From positions 1 to 64,000 of the forward strand of contig JBGSYN010000131.1 in the NCBI GenBank assembly GCA_041750975.1: a DNA stretch of 64,000 nucleotides, written 5' to 3'. Every line of letters begins with the position of its first letter. The first letter of the stretch is position 1. Below are positions 8,507 to 16,664 of the stretch, piece after piece. The notes below the pieces were generated by a model. The model did no database searches. It saw nothing but the letters and a program-made list of their open reading frames with translations, and was not told where the DNA came from. The translations under genes were made by a program, and so were the position numbers. This stretch comes from JBGSYN01 sp041750975. GTDB taxonomy: Bacteria > Pseudomonadota > Alphaproteobacteria > Geminicoccales > Geminicoccaceae.

Positions 8507-9163
8507 GTGCCTGCAGTGAAAGGCGATTTCATATACCACCTTTCTATATCTCTTGCCGAAAAAGGCATCGCAATGGATCATATTCCTATCGATGTCCTGT
8601 CGGGAGAGAACAGGAAGCCGGACTTTCTCGCCATCAATCCTGAGGGCACATTGCCCGTCCTCGAGCTGGACGATGGATCGAGGGTTTATGAGTCGTTGGC
8701 GATCATCGAATATCTCGAGGAGGTCTTTACGGCTCCCGACCTTGGCGGTTCGACCCCCCTCCCGCGGGCCAAGACACGGGAAATGGCGCAAATCATCGCT
8801 GAGGCCTACTCATTCTTCAATCGCGTTACCGGTCATGCGAACCCCGCCTTCCAAACTCGCTTCGAGCAGAACGCCGATATCGGCCGTTTCATGAAGCTGC
8901 AATATGTGGATCAACTCGGGAAAGTCGATCGGCGCCTGAGTGAGGGGGCCTATGTATGCGGCGATCAACTGACCTATGCCGATTGCATGCTATTCGCGTC
9001 GGCCCAGTTCGCGGCATTGCTCTACAAGTCACCGATACCAGCATAATTCGAGAACATCGCCCGCTTCTATCGTGACTTCGAGCGTCGCCCGAGCGCTGCC
9101 GCGCCAGACTATCCGGAAATGCTTGCGCAAATCGCTCCCGTCATGGATCCGGAGGATGCCTGA
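8507..9163 (+). pseudogene. Glutathione S-transferase family gene interrupted by an in-frame stop
   Basis: The frame encodes a GST: PEGTLPVLELDDGSRVYESLAIIEYLEE is the glutathione-site Pro and Glu-Ser region, and GDQLTYADCMLFASAQF is the C-terminal helical domain. A TAA at 9044-9046 stops it after about 179 codons. The same frame continues uninterrupted after the stop with FENIARFYRDFERRPS, the expected last helix, to a TGA at 9161-9163. The N-terminus is also odd: the first strand and its catalytic Ser/Cys are not recognisable before SLAEKGIAMDH. I read it as a recent pseudogene. A sequencing error or a truncated but folded product are alternatives. Confidence 0.75.
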
Positions 9164-9469
9164 TCCGCAGTTGTTCGATCTGAGGTCGGGGCGCGCCACT
9201 TCCCTCCACCGAATTGCGTCAAGTCTAGGAACAACGGACGGACTCGCCGTGATCGCCTGGAACCATTGAGCTTCGCATGTTTGTATCTTTAGACGCTCGC
9301 GATCATATCGAGCCTTGCGGGTCGGCGGCTGATCGCTTCGACGGCGCAAGCTTTATGTCGAGGGGCGGCTGTTCGGCGAGCGGCCGCTAATGAAGTCGCT
9401 TCGACCGGCCCCGGCGGAGGCTCAGCGGGACGAAACGGCAATGCGCGTTTCCGATCGAGCTTGATGCGA
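9164..9469. other. Non-coding stretch between two decayed genes
   Basis: About 300 bases between the end of the GST frame and the reconstructed end of the flavoprotein gene. Frames here are short or antisense, with no ribosome site or recognisable protein. The out-of-frame tail of the flavoprotein runs into it as far as 9387. Confidence 0.5.
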
Positions 9470-10355
9470 TCAGCTCTCCGGCCAGACAAGCGAACGGTGC
9501 ACCTGCGTGCCGGCCATGCGCCAACGGCAAGCGATACGGCATGCGGCACCGGCGCGCGACGTCACCACAGGCGAAGGCGCTGGGAATGCTGGTTTCCTTG
9601 GCCTCATTCGTGTGGATCTGGACGCCGAATGGGGTCTCTATCAGCGCGCAGCCCATCATTTCTGCGATGGGCGTTGCAGGGGCATTGCGCGGGACGGTGA
9701 ACAGCCAGGCAAAATCCAACCGTCTGCCATCGGCCAGAGACACATCCGCATAGCCGTCAACCCTGGCGATCGGCGTTTCCTCGATGCTCACCTGCCGCCG
9801 CGCCAGATCCCGCCGCGCCTCTGGCTCGAGGGCCAGCGTGCCATTGATAAGGAAAGTCGCCTCGCCCCATTCCTGCAGGCCTTGCGCCTGATGGACCGAA
9901 TTTGGTCCGGTTGCTATCACCCCGATGCGGCCCCGGTCCAACTCGTAGCCGTGGCAATAGGGGCAATGGAAGACGCTCGTACCCCACCGTTCAGCCAGTC
10001 CCGTGTTCGGGGGAAGCTGATCCAAGACCCCGGTGGTGAACAACAGGCGTCGACCGCGAAAACTCTCGCCTGTCTGCGTTGTCACCGTGAAGTCGTCCTT
10101 CACGCCAGCGGCCCTTGCGGCCAGCGCATCGACCCAGCTCAGTGTGGGATAGGCTTCAAGTTGCCCGCGGGCAGCCCGGGCGGTCTCGGCGGGATCGGCG
10201 CCATCCTGGCCTAGATATCCGTGCGAATGGCTGGCAAAGCGGTTGCGCCGCTGCCCGGCATCGATGATCAGCACTGTTCTGCGCGCACGCAGAAGCTGGA
10301 GGGCAGCTGCCATTCCGGCGTAGCTACCCCCGACAATGATCACATCGTATTGCAT
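9470..10355 (-). pseudogene. Thioredoxin-reductase-like NAD(P)/FAD oxidoreductase with frameshifted C-terminus
   Basis: The first ~275 codons are a normal TrxR-like flavoprotein: DVIIVGGSYAGMAAALQL is the FAD-binding loop, VFHCPYCHGYE carries the CxxC redox pair, and SAFACGDVAR starts the FAD-ribityl motif. After ACGDVAR the frame is lost. The expected tail reads in another frame as VPHAVSLAVG and then in the third frame as AMAGTQVHRSLVWPES, ending at a stop at 9470-9472. At least two net frame changes lie near 9500-9545. The open frame as it stands runs on to 9387 with an unrelated tail. Loss of the FAD C-terminal helix should impair the protein. Confidence 0.72.
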
Positions 10356-10905
10356 CTTCTATTCCTTCTGTGCCTGCCGCGCTCGATGCCGCCGCGCGAA
10401 ATCGGCGGTGAGATTGGCAACGGTGACATGGACAAAGCGCGTTTGCTGGTGTCAGCATGTCTGACCGGCTCCCAAAAGGCCGCCTCCCTTCGAACCGGGA
10501 TAGTGAACACGTCGGCTGGGCGGTTGTTGCTGCGCGAGGCCTCATGAGCGAAGGCCTTGATCAATCAGGTGGAGGCGCGCTCCACGGACACGCGCAACCA
10601 GGTCGAATTCCTGCAGAGGGGGGCAGCCCGCGGATTGTCGGCGTTGTGCTGGGCGATATCGACGTCAGCGATCACGAAGGGCTGCGCGTCTCGGTGGCTG
10701 ACTCCAAAAAACTGATGCCGTCGCCCGTCAACACGCGAGCCAACCTGCGCCCTGACAGGATCGCTGGGGCCGAATTACACACCAAGCCATGACCTTACCG
10801 GGTGTTCAAAGCTGGACGAGAATAAGGATATTCACAAAAGAACGGGACACGCCCGAAGGCGCATCCCGAATGAGGAGGAAGAGAGAATATTCAATATAGA
10901 ACTTT
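10356..10905. other. Gene-poor stretch, probably degraded
   Basis: About 550 bases without a convincing gene on either strand. Several overlapping frames of 60-110 codons exist, but none has a family motif, a convincing start or neighbour support. A fragment ending just before the flavoprotein gene (VANLTADFARR in one minus-strand frame) looks protein-like but is not identifiable. The end nearest the fasciclin gene holds a terminator hairpin, listed separately. Being next to two broken genes, it may be remnant sequence. Confidence 0.5.
10832..10868 (-). terminator. Intrinsic terminator of the fasciclin gene
   Basis: Read on the minus strand, the hairpin has CGGGA and CGCC stem segments around a TTCG tetraloop, with a symmetric two-base internal mismatch. 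It is followed at once by GTTCTTTTGTG. It begins about 38 bases after the fasciclin stop codon. Confidence 0.65.
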
Positions 10906-11382
10906 TTACGGCATGAGCACGGTATCGATTACGTGAATGACACCATTATCTGCCGGAACGTCGGCCGTGCTGACCTTTATCTGGTTCACGGAGACCCCGT
11001 TGAAGCCGCTCACCCGAACATCACTGCCCTGGACGGTCTCGACACTTTTGGCCATGCCACTGAGATCGCGAGACGACAAACGCCCCGGAACCACATGATA
11101 GGTTAAGAGCTCAACGAGTTGATCCTTGTTCTCGGGCTGCAGCAGGTTTTCGACAGTGCCTGCGGGAAGCTCCGCAAACGCCGCATCCGTCGGAGCGAAA
11201 ACCGTGTACGGGCCCGGGCCGTGCAGCGTCTCGACGAGGTCGGCCGCCTGAATTGCCTGGACCAAAGTCGTGAATTGATCGTCTGCGGCTGCGGTCTCCA
11301 CGATGTCAAGGGCGTAAGCAGAATTGGCGAACGAAAACGGTACGGCGATCGCCGCGGCCAGTGCCATTTTTCGAAGGGTCAT
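10906..11382 (-). CDS. Fasciclin (FAS1) domain protein, exported
   Basis: A 158-residue protein with a Sec signal peptide (MTLRKMALAAAIAVPFSFA, cleavage probably after ANSAYA) and one FAS1 domain. The H1 motif PYTVFAPTDAAF and the H2 motif DNGVIHVIDTVLMP are intact, with a conserved YHVVPG between them. Bacterial single-FAS1 proteins are secreted or periplasmic adhesion-type proteins of unclear role. The start has GGGAG upstream, and a hairpin terminator follows the gene. It is transcribed as a single gene, divergent from the sirtuin. Confidence 0.93.
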   Translation of the reverse strand: MTLRKMALAAAIAVPFSFANSAYALDIVETAAADDQFTTLVQAIQAADLVETLHGPGPYTVFAPTDAAFAELPAGTVENLLQPENKDQLVELLTYHVVPGRLSSRDLSGMAKSVETVQGSDVRVSGFNGVSVNQIKVSTADVPADNGVIHVIDTVLMP

Positions 11383-11550
11383 TTGTGTCTCCCGATAAAC
11401 GTTGTCTCATGCATAGGCGATAATTGCCGCATTTCTACGCAGTGAGCCTTTTCCAGGATCAAGGCGTTAAACGCAGGCAGTCTTTACACAGTTATCATAA
11501 GTGCAAACAGGCGAATTCGTTCCCTCCACCCGATTGGTTTGTGGATACCT

Positions 11551-12285
11551 ATGGCCGGACTTGAGTTCGAGCGTATCGTCATTCTCACGGGCTCCGGCAT
11601 TTCTGCCGATAGTGGCCACGCGACCTTTCGGGGGTCAGGTGGGCTCTGGCAAGGCCGGCGCTTCGAGGAGGTTGCTACGCCCGGCGCCTTCGTCGCCGAT
11701 CCGGAGCTAGTCCATCGCTTCTATAACCTGCGACGCCGGCAGCTTCGCGATCCAGCCATTCAGCCCAATGCCGGTCATCGCGCGCTAGCCCGGCTTGAAC
11801 GTGAGTGGCCGGGTGAGGTCTTGGTGATCACGCAGAATGTCGACAATCTCCATGAGCGGTCAGGGACCTTGAACCTCCTCCATATGCACGGTGAATTGGC
11901 CCGCTGCCGATGTGTCGAATGCGGCGAGGAATTCGAGTGGTTTGACGATCTTGAGACCCGAACGGCATGTCCGAACTGCGGGCGAACGGGCTGTTTGCGG
12001 CCGGCGATCGTCTGGTTCGGCGAACAGCCCTGCCACATGCAAAAGATCGAGCATTCGCTCGAATATTGCGACCTGTTCGTGGCCATAGGCACTTCCCATA
12101 CCGTTTACCCGGCCGCCGGTTTCATCGCCCTCGTCAACACCTTCGGCACCGCCCACACTGTCGTGTTCAATCTCGAACCAGCGATGCACAGCGCCTTTGC
12201 CGAACATTATCATGGCCGGGCTTGCGATCTCCTGCCTCGATGGGTCGATCGAATTCTGGAAAGCCCTCGGACAAGCTGTGGATAA
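11551..12285 (+). CDS. cobB: NAD-dependent protein deacylase, sirtuin (CobB/SIRT5-like)
   Basis: A 244-residue sirtuin. NAD-binding motifs are TGSGISADSG and QNVDNLHE, and the catalytic His lies in HMHGEL (about residue 113). A zinc site is formed by Cys-x2-Cys pairs (CVEC and CPNC). The FYNLRRRQL segment places Tyr58 and Arg61 in the YxxR arrangement that lets CobB and SIRT5 remove succinyl groups, so desuccinylase as well as deacetylase activity is predicted. I chose the ATG at 11551; a TTG four codons earlier is possible. The stop codon sits inside a TGTGGATAA DnaA-box match, probably by chance. Confidence 0.92.
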   Translation: MAGLEFERIVILTGSGISADSGHATFRGSGGLWQGRRFEEVATPGAFVADPELVHRFYNLRRRQLRDPAIQPNAGHRALARLEREWPGEVLVITQNVDNLHERSGTLNLLHMHGELARCRCVECGEEFEWFDDLETRTACPNCGRTGCLRPAIVWFGEQPCHMQKIEHSLEYCDLFVAIGTSHTVYPAAGFIALVNTFGTAHTVVFNLEPAMHSAFAEHYHGRACDLLPRWVDRILESPRTSCG

Positions 12286-12346
12286 TTCTGGAAAACGCCC
12301 GCCGATCAATTGCCGCTGATTGCGGTTGAGCGACGCTGATTGGCGC

Positions 12347-12655
12347 TCAATGCCGTGGCGCTTGAGCAAACGAGGCTTGTTGCTCCGCGGTCGCTTCACC
12401 TTGATGCTTGGCTTTCCATTCACCGTAAGGCATGCCATAGACCATCTCGCGCGCCTTTTCGTAATCGACCTCCAGGCCGCGCTCATCGGCCGCCGCCGCG
12501 TACCATTTCGACAGGCAGTTCCGGCAGAAACCGGCAAGATTCATAAGATCGATATTCTGAACATCGGTCCGCTCGCGTAGGTGGGCCACGAGGGTTCGAA
12601 ATGCCGCTGCCTCGAGTTCGAGCTTGGTTTGATCATCGATTTCGGAAGTCGCCAT
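12347..12655 (-). CDS. DUF1244 domain protein
   Basis: A 102-residue DUF1244 protein, a small family common in alphaproteobacteria. The core HLRERTDVQNIDLMNLAGFC with RNCLSKWY includes the two conserved cysteines, followed by GMPYGEWKAKHQ. A GGAG site lies six bases before the ATG. The function is unknown; the C-x2-C pair hints at metal or redox chemistry, which is inference. It is convergent with the sirtuin. Confidence 0.93.
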   Translation of the reverse strand: MATSEIDDQTKLELEAAAFRTLVAHLRERTDVQNIDLMNLAGFCRNCLSKWYAAAADERGLEVDYEKAREMVYGMPYGEWKAKHQGEATAEQQASFAQAPRH

Positions 12656-12777
12656 GGCGGGCTCCAGTTTCCATCATTTTCGTCAACTCAACTGGATGTG
12701 GGGCCGTTGCCGCTCACCGCAAGTTCGATGGCCGGTCGTCGCGTGGCGCATGCCGATGCTGAGAGGTAGGTCTTCAA

Positions 12778-13131
12778 TCAGTGCAAGGCGGATCCACCGC
12801 GGCGGGTCCGGAGATAGGCCTCGACCTGCCGGACCGCCGCATTGAAGGCATCGCGTAGCGCCACATAGACATCCGCGTGGGCAGGATCCTTGCTGTGCGC
12901 CTGGTTCACCACCAGGTCCTTGCCGGGAAGGGCGATGTGAATTCGGACCGCGAAGAGATTGCCCTTGGTGTGCGTCCGGTGGTCTTTTTCGACCACGACG
13001 CGGCAGCCCGTGATCTTGTCGGAGAAGCGCTCAAGGACCCGGGCCTTCTCACGGATCCGTTGCTCGAGTGCTGCCGAAGACGGGATCTGATGGAATGCAA
13101 TTTCCAGGGGGAGCCTGGAGTCGTCGGCCAT
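12778..13131 (-). CDS. HPF/RaiA family ribosome hibernation factor (short form)
   Basis: A 117-residue protein with the HPF/RaiA fold. An N-terminal strand (LEIAFHQIPSSAALEQRIREKARVL, split here only for description) leads to CRVVVEKDHRTH, and a second helix runs through ALRDAFNAAVRQVEAYL. Long-form HPF has an extra C-terminal dimerisation domain that is absent here. It should bind the 30S subunit and silence ribosomes in stationary phase. The ATG at 13131 has GGAG at six-base spacing; an upstream GTG four codons earlier is less likely. Confidence 0.85.
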   Translation of the reverse strand: MADDSRLPLEIAFHQIPSSAALEQRIREKARVLERFSDKITGCRVVVEKDHRTHTKGNLFAVRIHIALPGKDLVVNQAHSKDPAHADVYVALRDAFNAAVRQVEAYLRTRRGGSALH

Positions 13132-13237
13132 CTCGGTCTCCACAGCTGCCCCTTGATTCAGAGAGGCTGGTCGCAGTGATACGTTCAGGGCAACTTTCTC
13201 TTGTCTACCATAGCGTTAGAAAATGCCAAGTTGAGCG

Positions 13238-14374
13238 TCACGTTCCGAGCAACGTCGTTTCGATCAGCCAGTCGACGATGGCCTGCCGCGCTTCTTCCGG
13301 ATCGGCACCTTGTTTCACTGCCGTCTCGAAGACCTCGATCTGATGTTCGGCACTTGTGCCGCGTGCGATCAGCGCCTGTGTGCCCTCGATGATGTCGAGC
13401 GATCCAAAACGAATTGCTTCCTCTCGCAGGATGCCGACTAGTTCCTCGATCAAACTCGCAAAGGGCACGAGCTGCCTCTGGCCCAGATCCAGGAGCGTGC
13501 CGGTCACGCCATAGCGCTGTGCGCGCCATTTATTCTCCTCGAGCAGCATCCGGCGATAGGAGCGCCAGGTCTGGTTGTTGGCGCGCAGCCGATAGAGAAA
13601 GGAGAGCAGCGCTTGGTAGAGGGCGGCCAGGATCACCGTATCCTCGAGCCGCGTGCACATGTCGCAAACGCGCATCTCCAGGGTCTGCTGCTTGATGCTT
13701 GGGCGGATGTCCCACCAGATCTTGGTCGGGTCGTCACAGACCTCGCACTCGGCCAGGAGATCGAGAAAATGCTGCCAATCCCTGAAACTCTCGAAATGCT
13801 CCGGAAAGCCCGTCCGCGGCAAGTCGCCGAAGATCGTCGTACGAAATGACTTTAGACCCGTTTCCTGGCCCTCCCAGAACGGCGAGGACGTGCTGAGTGC
13901 CAGAAAATGCGGTAGGAAGTATGCCATCTGACCCATCAGATCGATGCGCAGATCGTCGTCGTCGATCCCGGCATGGATATGCGTGCCGCAGATCACCAAG
14001 CGTCGCGCTATGGCCTGCATGTCATGACTCAACAGGCGATAGCGGTCGAGATCGACGGTGCGCTGCTTGCGCCAGCTGGCGATCGGGTGCGTCGAGGCTG
14101 CGATCAGCCGCATACCATGCTCGTTGGCGATGCCCCCGACAGTGCCCCGCAAGTGGCGGAGCTGAGCTCTAACTTCGTCGACGGTTTCGCAAACCGCAGT
14201 GCCGACCTCGACCTGAGCCAGCATCAGCTCATGCGTCACGCCATCGCCGAGCTTGCTCTTGCAATCTCTCATGAAGGCGTCCGGCGGCGTCGCCACGAGA
14301 TCGCGGCTCACCGGATCGACGAGAAGATATTCTTCTTCTACGCCAAGGGTGAGGATCGGCTCGCGTGGCGCCAT
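13238..14374 (-). CDS. YbdK-type carboxylate-amine ligase (glutamate-cysteine ligase family 2)
   Basis: A 378-residue GCS2-family enzyme. Motifs are LGVEEEYLLVD at the N-terminus, the HELMLAQVEVGTAVC segment, CGTHIHAGIDD in the middle and the WWDIRPS block. Members form an amide bond between an amino acid carboxylate and an amine using ATP; E. coli YbdK has weak gamma-glutamylcysteine ligase activity. Its 5' end overlaps the upstream N-formylglutamate amidohydrolase-like gene by 37 bp, so the two products are probably made together and may act in one pathway. The substrate is not known. Confidence 0.9.
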   Translation of the reverse strand: MAPREPILTLGVEEEYLLVDPVSRDLVATPPDAFMRDCKSKLGDGVTHELMLAQVEVGTAVCETVDEVRAQLRHLRGTVGGIANEHGMRLIAASTHPIASWRKQRTVDLDRYRLLSHDMQAIARRLVICGTHIHAGIDDDDLRIDLMGQMAYFLPHFLALSTSSPFWEGQETGLKSFRTTIFGDLPRTGFPEHFESFRDWQHFLDLLAECEVCDDPTKIWWDIRPSIKQQTLEMRVCDMCTRLEDTVILAALYQALLSFLYRLRANNQTWRSYRRMLLEENKWRAQRYGVTGTLLDLGQRQLVPFASLIEELVGILREEAIRFGSLDIIEGTQALIARGTSAEHQIEVFETAVKQGADPEEARQAIVDWLIETTLLGT

Positions 14375-15189
14375 GATGAAATGCCCTCTAGTTCTTCCAG
14401 GATATTGCCCTCAAACAAGCGATAGGTCTCGGCGTTGCCTAGCGGCAATTCGAGACTGTTCGCCATCAGGTCCGCATAGATTTCGGCGCCGGCTGCCGTG
14501 TCGATCTGATCGTGCCGGATCTCGATCATGAGATGCGGAAGCCGTGTCCGCTGTGCGTGAAACGTAACGGTAAAGCCGAAATCCTGCATTCCGGAATAGG
14601 GCTGGTTATCGCCGATCACAAGGTCGGTTTGCTCTCGCAGCCAGTTCAGGACGGGATTGCTGAGACGTCGGTCGCCGCGCCAGAGAATGCCGATCTGCCA
14701 GGGGCGATCTTCCCCGTTGAGGCGGCCCGTGAAACTGTGGACGGCGATGAGGGCGGGGATGACACCTTGCTGCCGAAACTTTCCCAGGCGCCGCGCAATG
14801 CAGCGATGGTAGGGCAGGAAGTAATCTCGGATGCGTCGTTGGACGGCTTCCCGGCTGAGATCTCGGTTCCCCGGAACGACGCTTCGATCGCTTACCGCGG
14901 GAATCGAGGTTTCGATATAGGGACGCCGGTTGGGATCGATGATCAGCCGCGAGGTGTGATTGATAATGGCTGGAGCCCGCAATCGCCGCGCAAGTCTGCG
15001 TGCAACATCGGCAGCACCGATGTCCCAGCCGATATGGAGTCCCAAAAGTTCAGCGCTGACACCAAGGTCACCCACTCCATAGGGGACGATGTTGCCGCCG
15101 TGATCGCAGAGTATCAGGACCGGTGCGCGACCTTGATCGTTGAAGGTCTCGATAAGTTCTGGTGGATCGGACGAAACGCTATCGTTCAT
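14338..15189 (-). CDS. N-formylglutamate amidohydrolase family protein
   Basis: A 283-residue FGase-family hydrolase. Metal-ligand regions are CDHGGNIVP near the N-terminus, IDPNRRP and VHSFTG. The C-terminal half has IEIRHDQI. HutG-type enzymes release formate from N-formylglutamate, but no hut genes are present. Overlap with the YbdK-like ligase suggests a paired amide-forming and amide-hydrolysing role instead, which is inference. The gene is divergent from the L,D-transpeptidase across a 270 bp AT-rich gap that should hold both promoters. Confidence 0.88.
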   Translation of the reverse strand: MNDSVSSDPPELIETFNDQGRAPVLILCDHGGNIVPYGVGDLGVSAELLGLHIGWDIGAADVARRLARRLRAPAIINHTSRLIIDPNRRPYIETSIPAVSDRSVVPGNRDLSREAVQRRIRDYFLPYHRCIARRLGKFRQQGVIPALIAVHSFTGRLNGEDRPWQIGILWRGDRRLSNPVLNWLREQTDLVIGDNQPYSGMQDFGFTVTFHAQRTRLPHLMIEIRHDQIDTAAGAEIYADLMANSLELPLGNAETYRLFEGNILEELEGISSWRHASRSSPLA

Positions 15190-15463
15190 GCCATATTCAT
15201 TGCCAAATCAGGTACTTAGCGCCAAGATTGAATATACCGTATAGATCACGTTAGCGTTGAGGAAGGTTGCCCATATCGTTTGAAATCAAAACAATGATTG
15301 CTACTTTTGACAATTAGGTTGAGCATAAGTTCGGGCCGAAACCCATATCTCCGGTGCTTTCCGTTTATCTTACTATCTTCATTTTTTCAGAGACTGCGTT
15401 AGGAGTTCGCTCACCTTTTGAATCTACAAAGATGGCAAGACCTGGATCGGAAGCCGCTACGGG

Positions 15464-15994
15464 ATGAAGACCTTTCGCAATCGGAAATGGACGTCATGGG
15501 CGATGATGCCAATGGCACTCGTGCTGGTTTGTTTTTCAGTAGCCGCGGCGCATGCCGAAAACGGCCCGTTCCATGCGGACCGTATCCTCATCGTGAAAAG
15601 TGAGCGGCAACTCTATTTGATCCATGATGGCGAAGTACAGCGAAGCTTTCGCGTCGCTCTCGGGCGTACGCCGCGCGGTCACAAGCTCCATGAAGGAGAT
15701 GGCCGGACGCCTGAAGGTCTATATTATTTGAATGCGCGCAATCCCGACAGCAGGTTTCATAAAAGCCTGCGAATTTCCTATCCCAATGTCGAGGATCGGA
15801 AACGGGCTTATGCGCTCGGAAAAAAGCCGGGCGGGCAGATCATGATCCATGGGGTGCCCGACGAACTCGCACACTGGGGGCCAGATCATTACCTGTTCAA
15901 TTGGACCGAAGGTTGTATCGCCGTCACAAATTCCGAGATCGAGATGATCTGGGATAGCGTCGAGGTTGGCACGCCGATCGAAATCCGACCCTGA
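15464..15994 (+). CDS. L,D-transpeptidase (YkuD domain), short exported form
   Basis: A 176-residue protein with a Sec signal peptide (cleavage near VAAAHAEN) followed directly by one YkuD domain. The catalytic signature is intact: H129 in IMIHGVPDE and C151 in NWTEGCIAVTNSEI. L,D-transpeptidases make 3-3 peptidoglycan cross-links or attach proteins to meso-DAP in the periplasm. It lies just upstream of an Lpp-like lipoprotein with a C-terminal lysine, so a lipoprotein anchoring role is plausible. The ATG at 15464 begins the signal peptide. Confidence 0.93.
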   Translation: MKTFRNRKWTSWAMMPMALVLVCFSVAAAHAENGPFHADRILIVKSERQLYLIHDGEVQRSFRVALGRTPRGHKLHEGDGRTPEGLYYLNARNPDSRFHKSLRISYPNVEDRKRAYALGKKPGGQIMIHGVPDELAHWGPDHYLFNWTEGCIAVTNSEIEMIWDSVEVGTPIEIRP

Positions 15995-16080
15995 ATACAA
16001 ACTATTCCATTTGCGCGCTTGCTGGGAGCATCAACAGGTCTGGTCCCTTATGCGTAGGGAGCTGGTGAAAACAATGCTAC

Positions 16081-16108
16081 TTCAAGTTGTTGCTAACATG
16101 GTTATAAT
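16081..16108 (+). promoter_or_regulatory. Candidate promoter of the Lpp-like gene
   Basis: A perfect TATAAT at 16103-16108 with TTCAAG 16 bases upstream as a weak -35 element. It would give a leader of roughly 100 bases before the lipoprotein ATG. The -10 match is clear; the -35 is poor. Confidence 0.4.
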
Positions 16109-16216
16109 TGCCACCACTTCAAATTAAGGAGGCTCACCCCGTTGAGTGGAATCCCAAATTGAAGATAGCGCAGGCTTGGTCTGCATAATATCAATCGTTC
16201 CAAAGGAGAGAAAGAG

Positions 16217-16483
16217 ATGAGACGATTTGTGAGTTTGACGTCCAGCTTTGTATTGCTGTCTTCGGCAGCGCTTCTCGCTGGCTGCGCCAGCAACTCGGAT
16301 ATCACCGAACTTCGCAACGAGATCGATTCGGTCCGCACGATTGCCGAGAGCGCCGACAGCAAGGCGACAGAGGCTCTTGCTACGGCAAATCAGGCCTCGT
16401 CCGATGCCGCTGCGGCTTCGTCCGAAGCGCAGACAGCAAGCGAGAAGGCCGATCGGATCTTTTCGGAAAGCCTGCGCAAATAG
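16217..16483 (+). CDS. Lpp/OprI-like alanine-zipper lipoprotein
   Basis: An 88-residue lipoprotein. The signal peptide ends in the lipobox LAGC with Cys23. The mature part is about 66 residues of heptad-like, alanine-rich coiled coil (ATANQASSDAAAASSEAQ) that ends in ...SESLRK. The size, alanine zipper and terminal Arg-Lys match Braun lipoprotein and OprI, where the last Lys is covalently joined to peptidoglycan by L,D-transpeptidases. An AGGAGAG ribosome site precedes the ATG. L,D-transpeptidase genes lie on both sides, and a strong hairpin follows. It is probably an abundant outer-membrane tether. Covalent attachment is inferred, not shown. Confidence 0.88.
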   Translation: MRRFVSLTSSFVLLSSAALLAGCASNSDITELRNEIDSVRTIAESADSKATEALATANQASSDAAAASSEAQTASEKADRIFSESLRK

Positions 16484-16534
16484 GCGCTGCTGCGTCGCCA
16501 AGCGACGCTATAAACTCTCGTGAAGTGACATCCA

Positions 16535-16565
16535 CATGCCGCGGTCAGTCTAAGACCGCGGCATG
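16535..16565 (+). terminator. Perfect 12-bp hairpin after the Lpp-like gene
   Basis: CATGCCGCGGTC and its exact complement surround a seven-base loop. The hairpin lies 52 bases after the lipoprotein stop. The T-tract behind it is weak, so it may act as a transcript stabiliser or a bidirectional barrier as well as a terminator. Confidence 0.6.
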
Positions 16566-16664
16566 GTCATCAGATTTAACGACATTATCTAAGAGATGAT
16601 CCAGCCTTTAAGTTCTGGAGATGTGGTTGTGCGTTCGGGACAACAACCTGTATTGTAAGGTTCG

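Noticed and set aside
10457..10792. A 111-codon plus-strand frame in the gene-poor region.
   Set aside because: No motif, no ribosome site and a biased composition; it overlaps other equally plausible frames on both strands.
12277..12285. Perfect DnaA-box sequence TGTGGATAA at the end of the sirtuin gene.
   Set aside because: It includes the stop codon of the gene and has no neighbouring boxes, so a chance match is the simplest reading.
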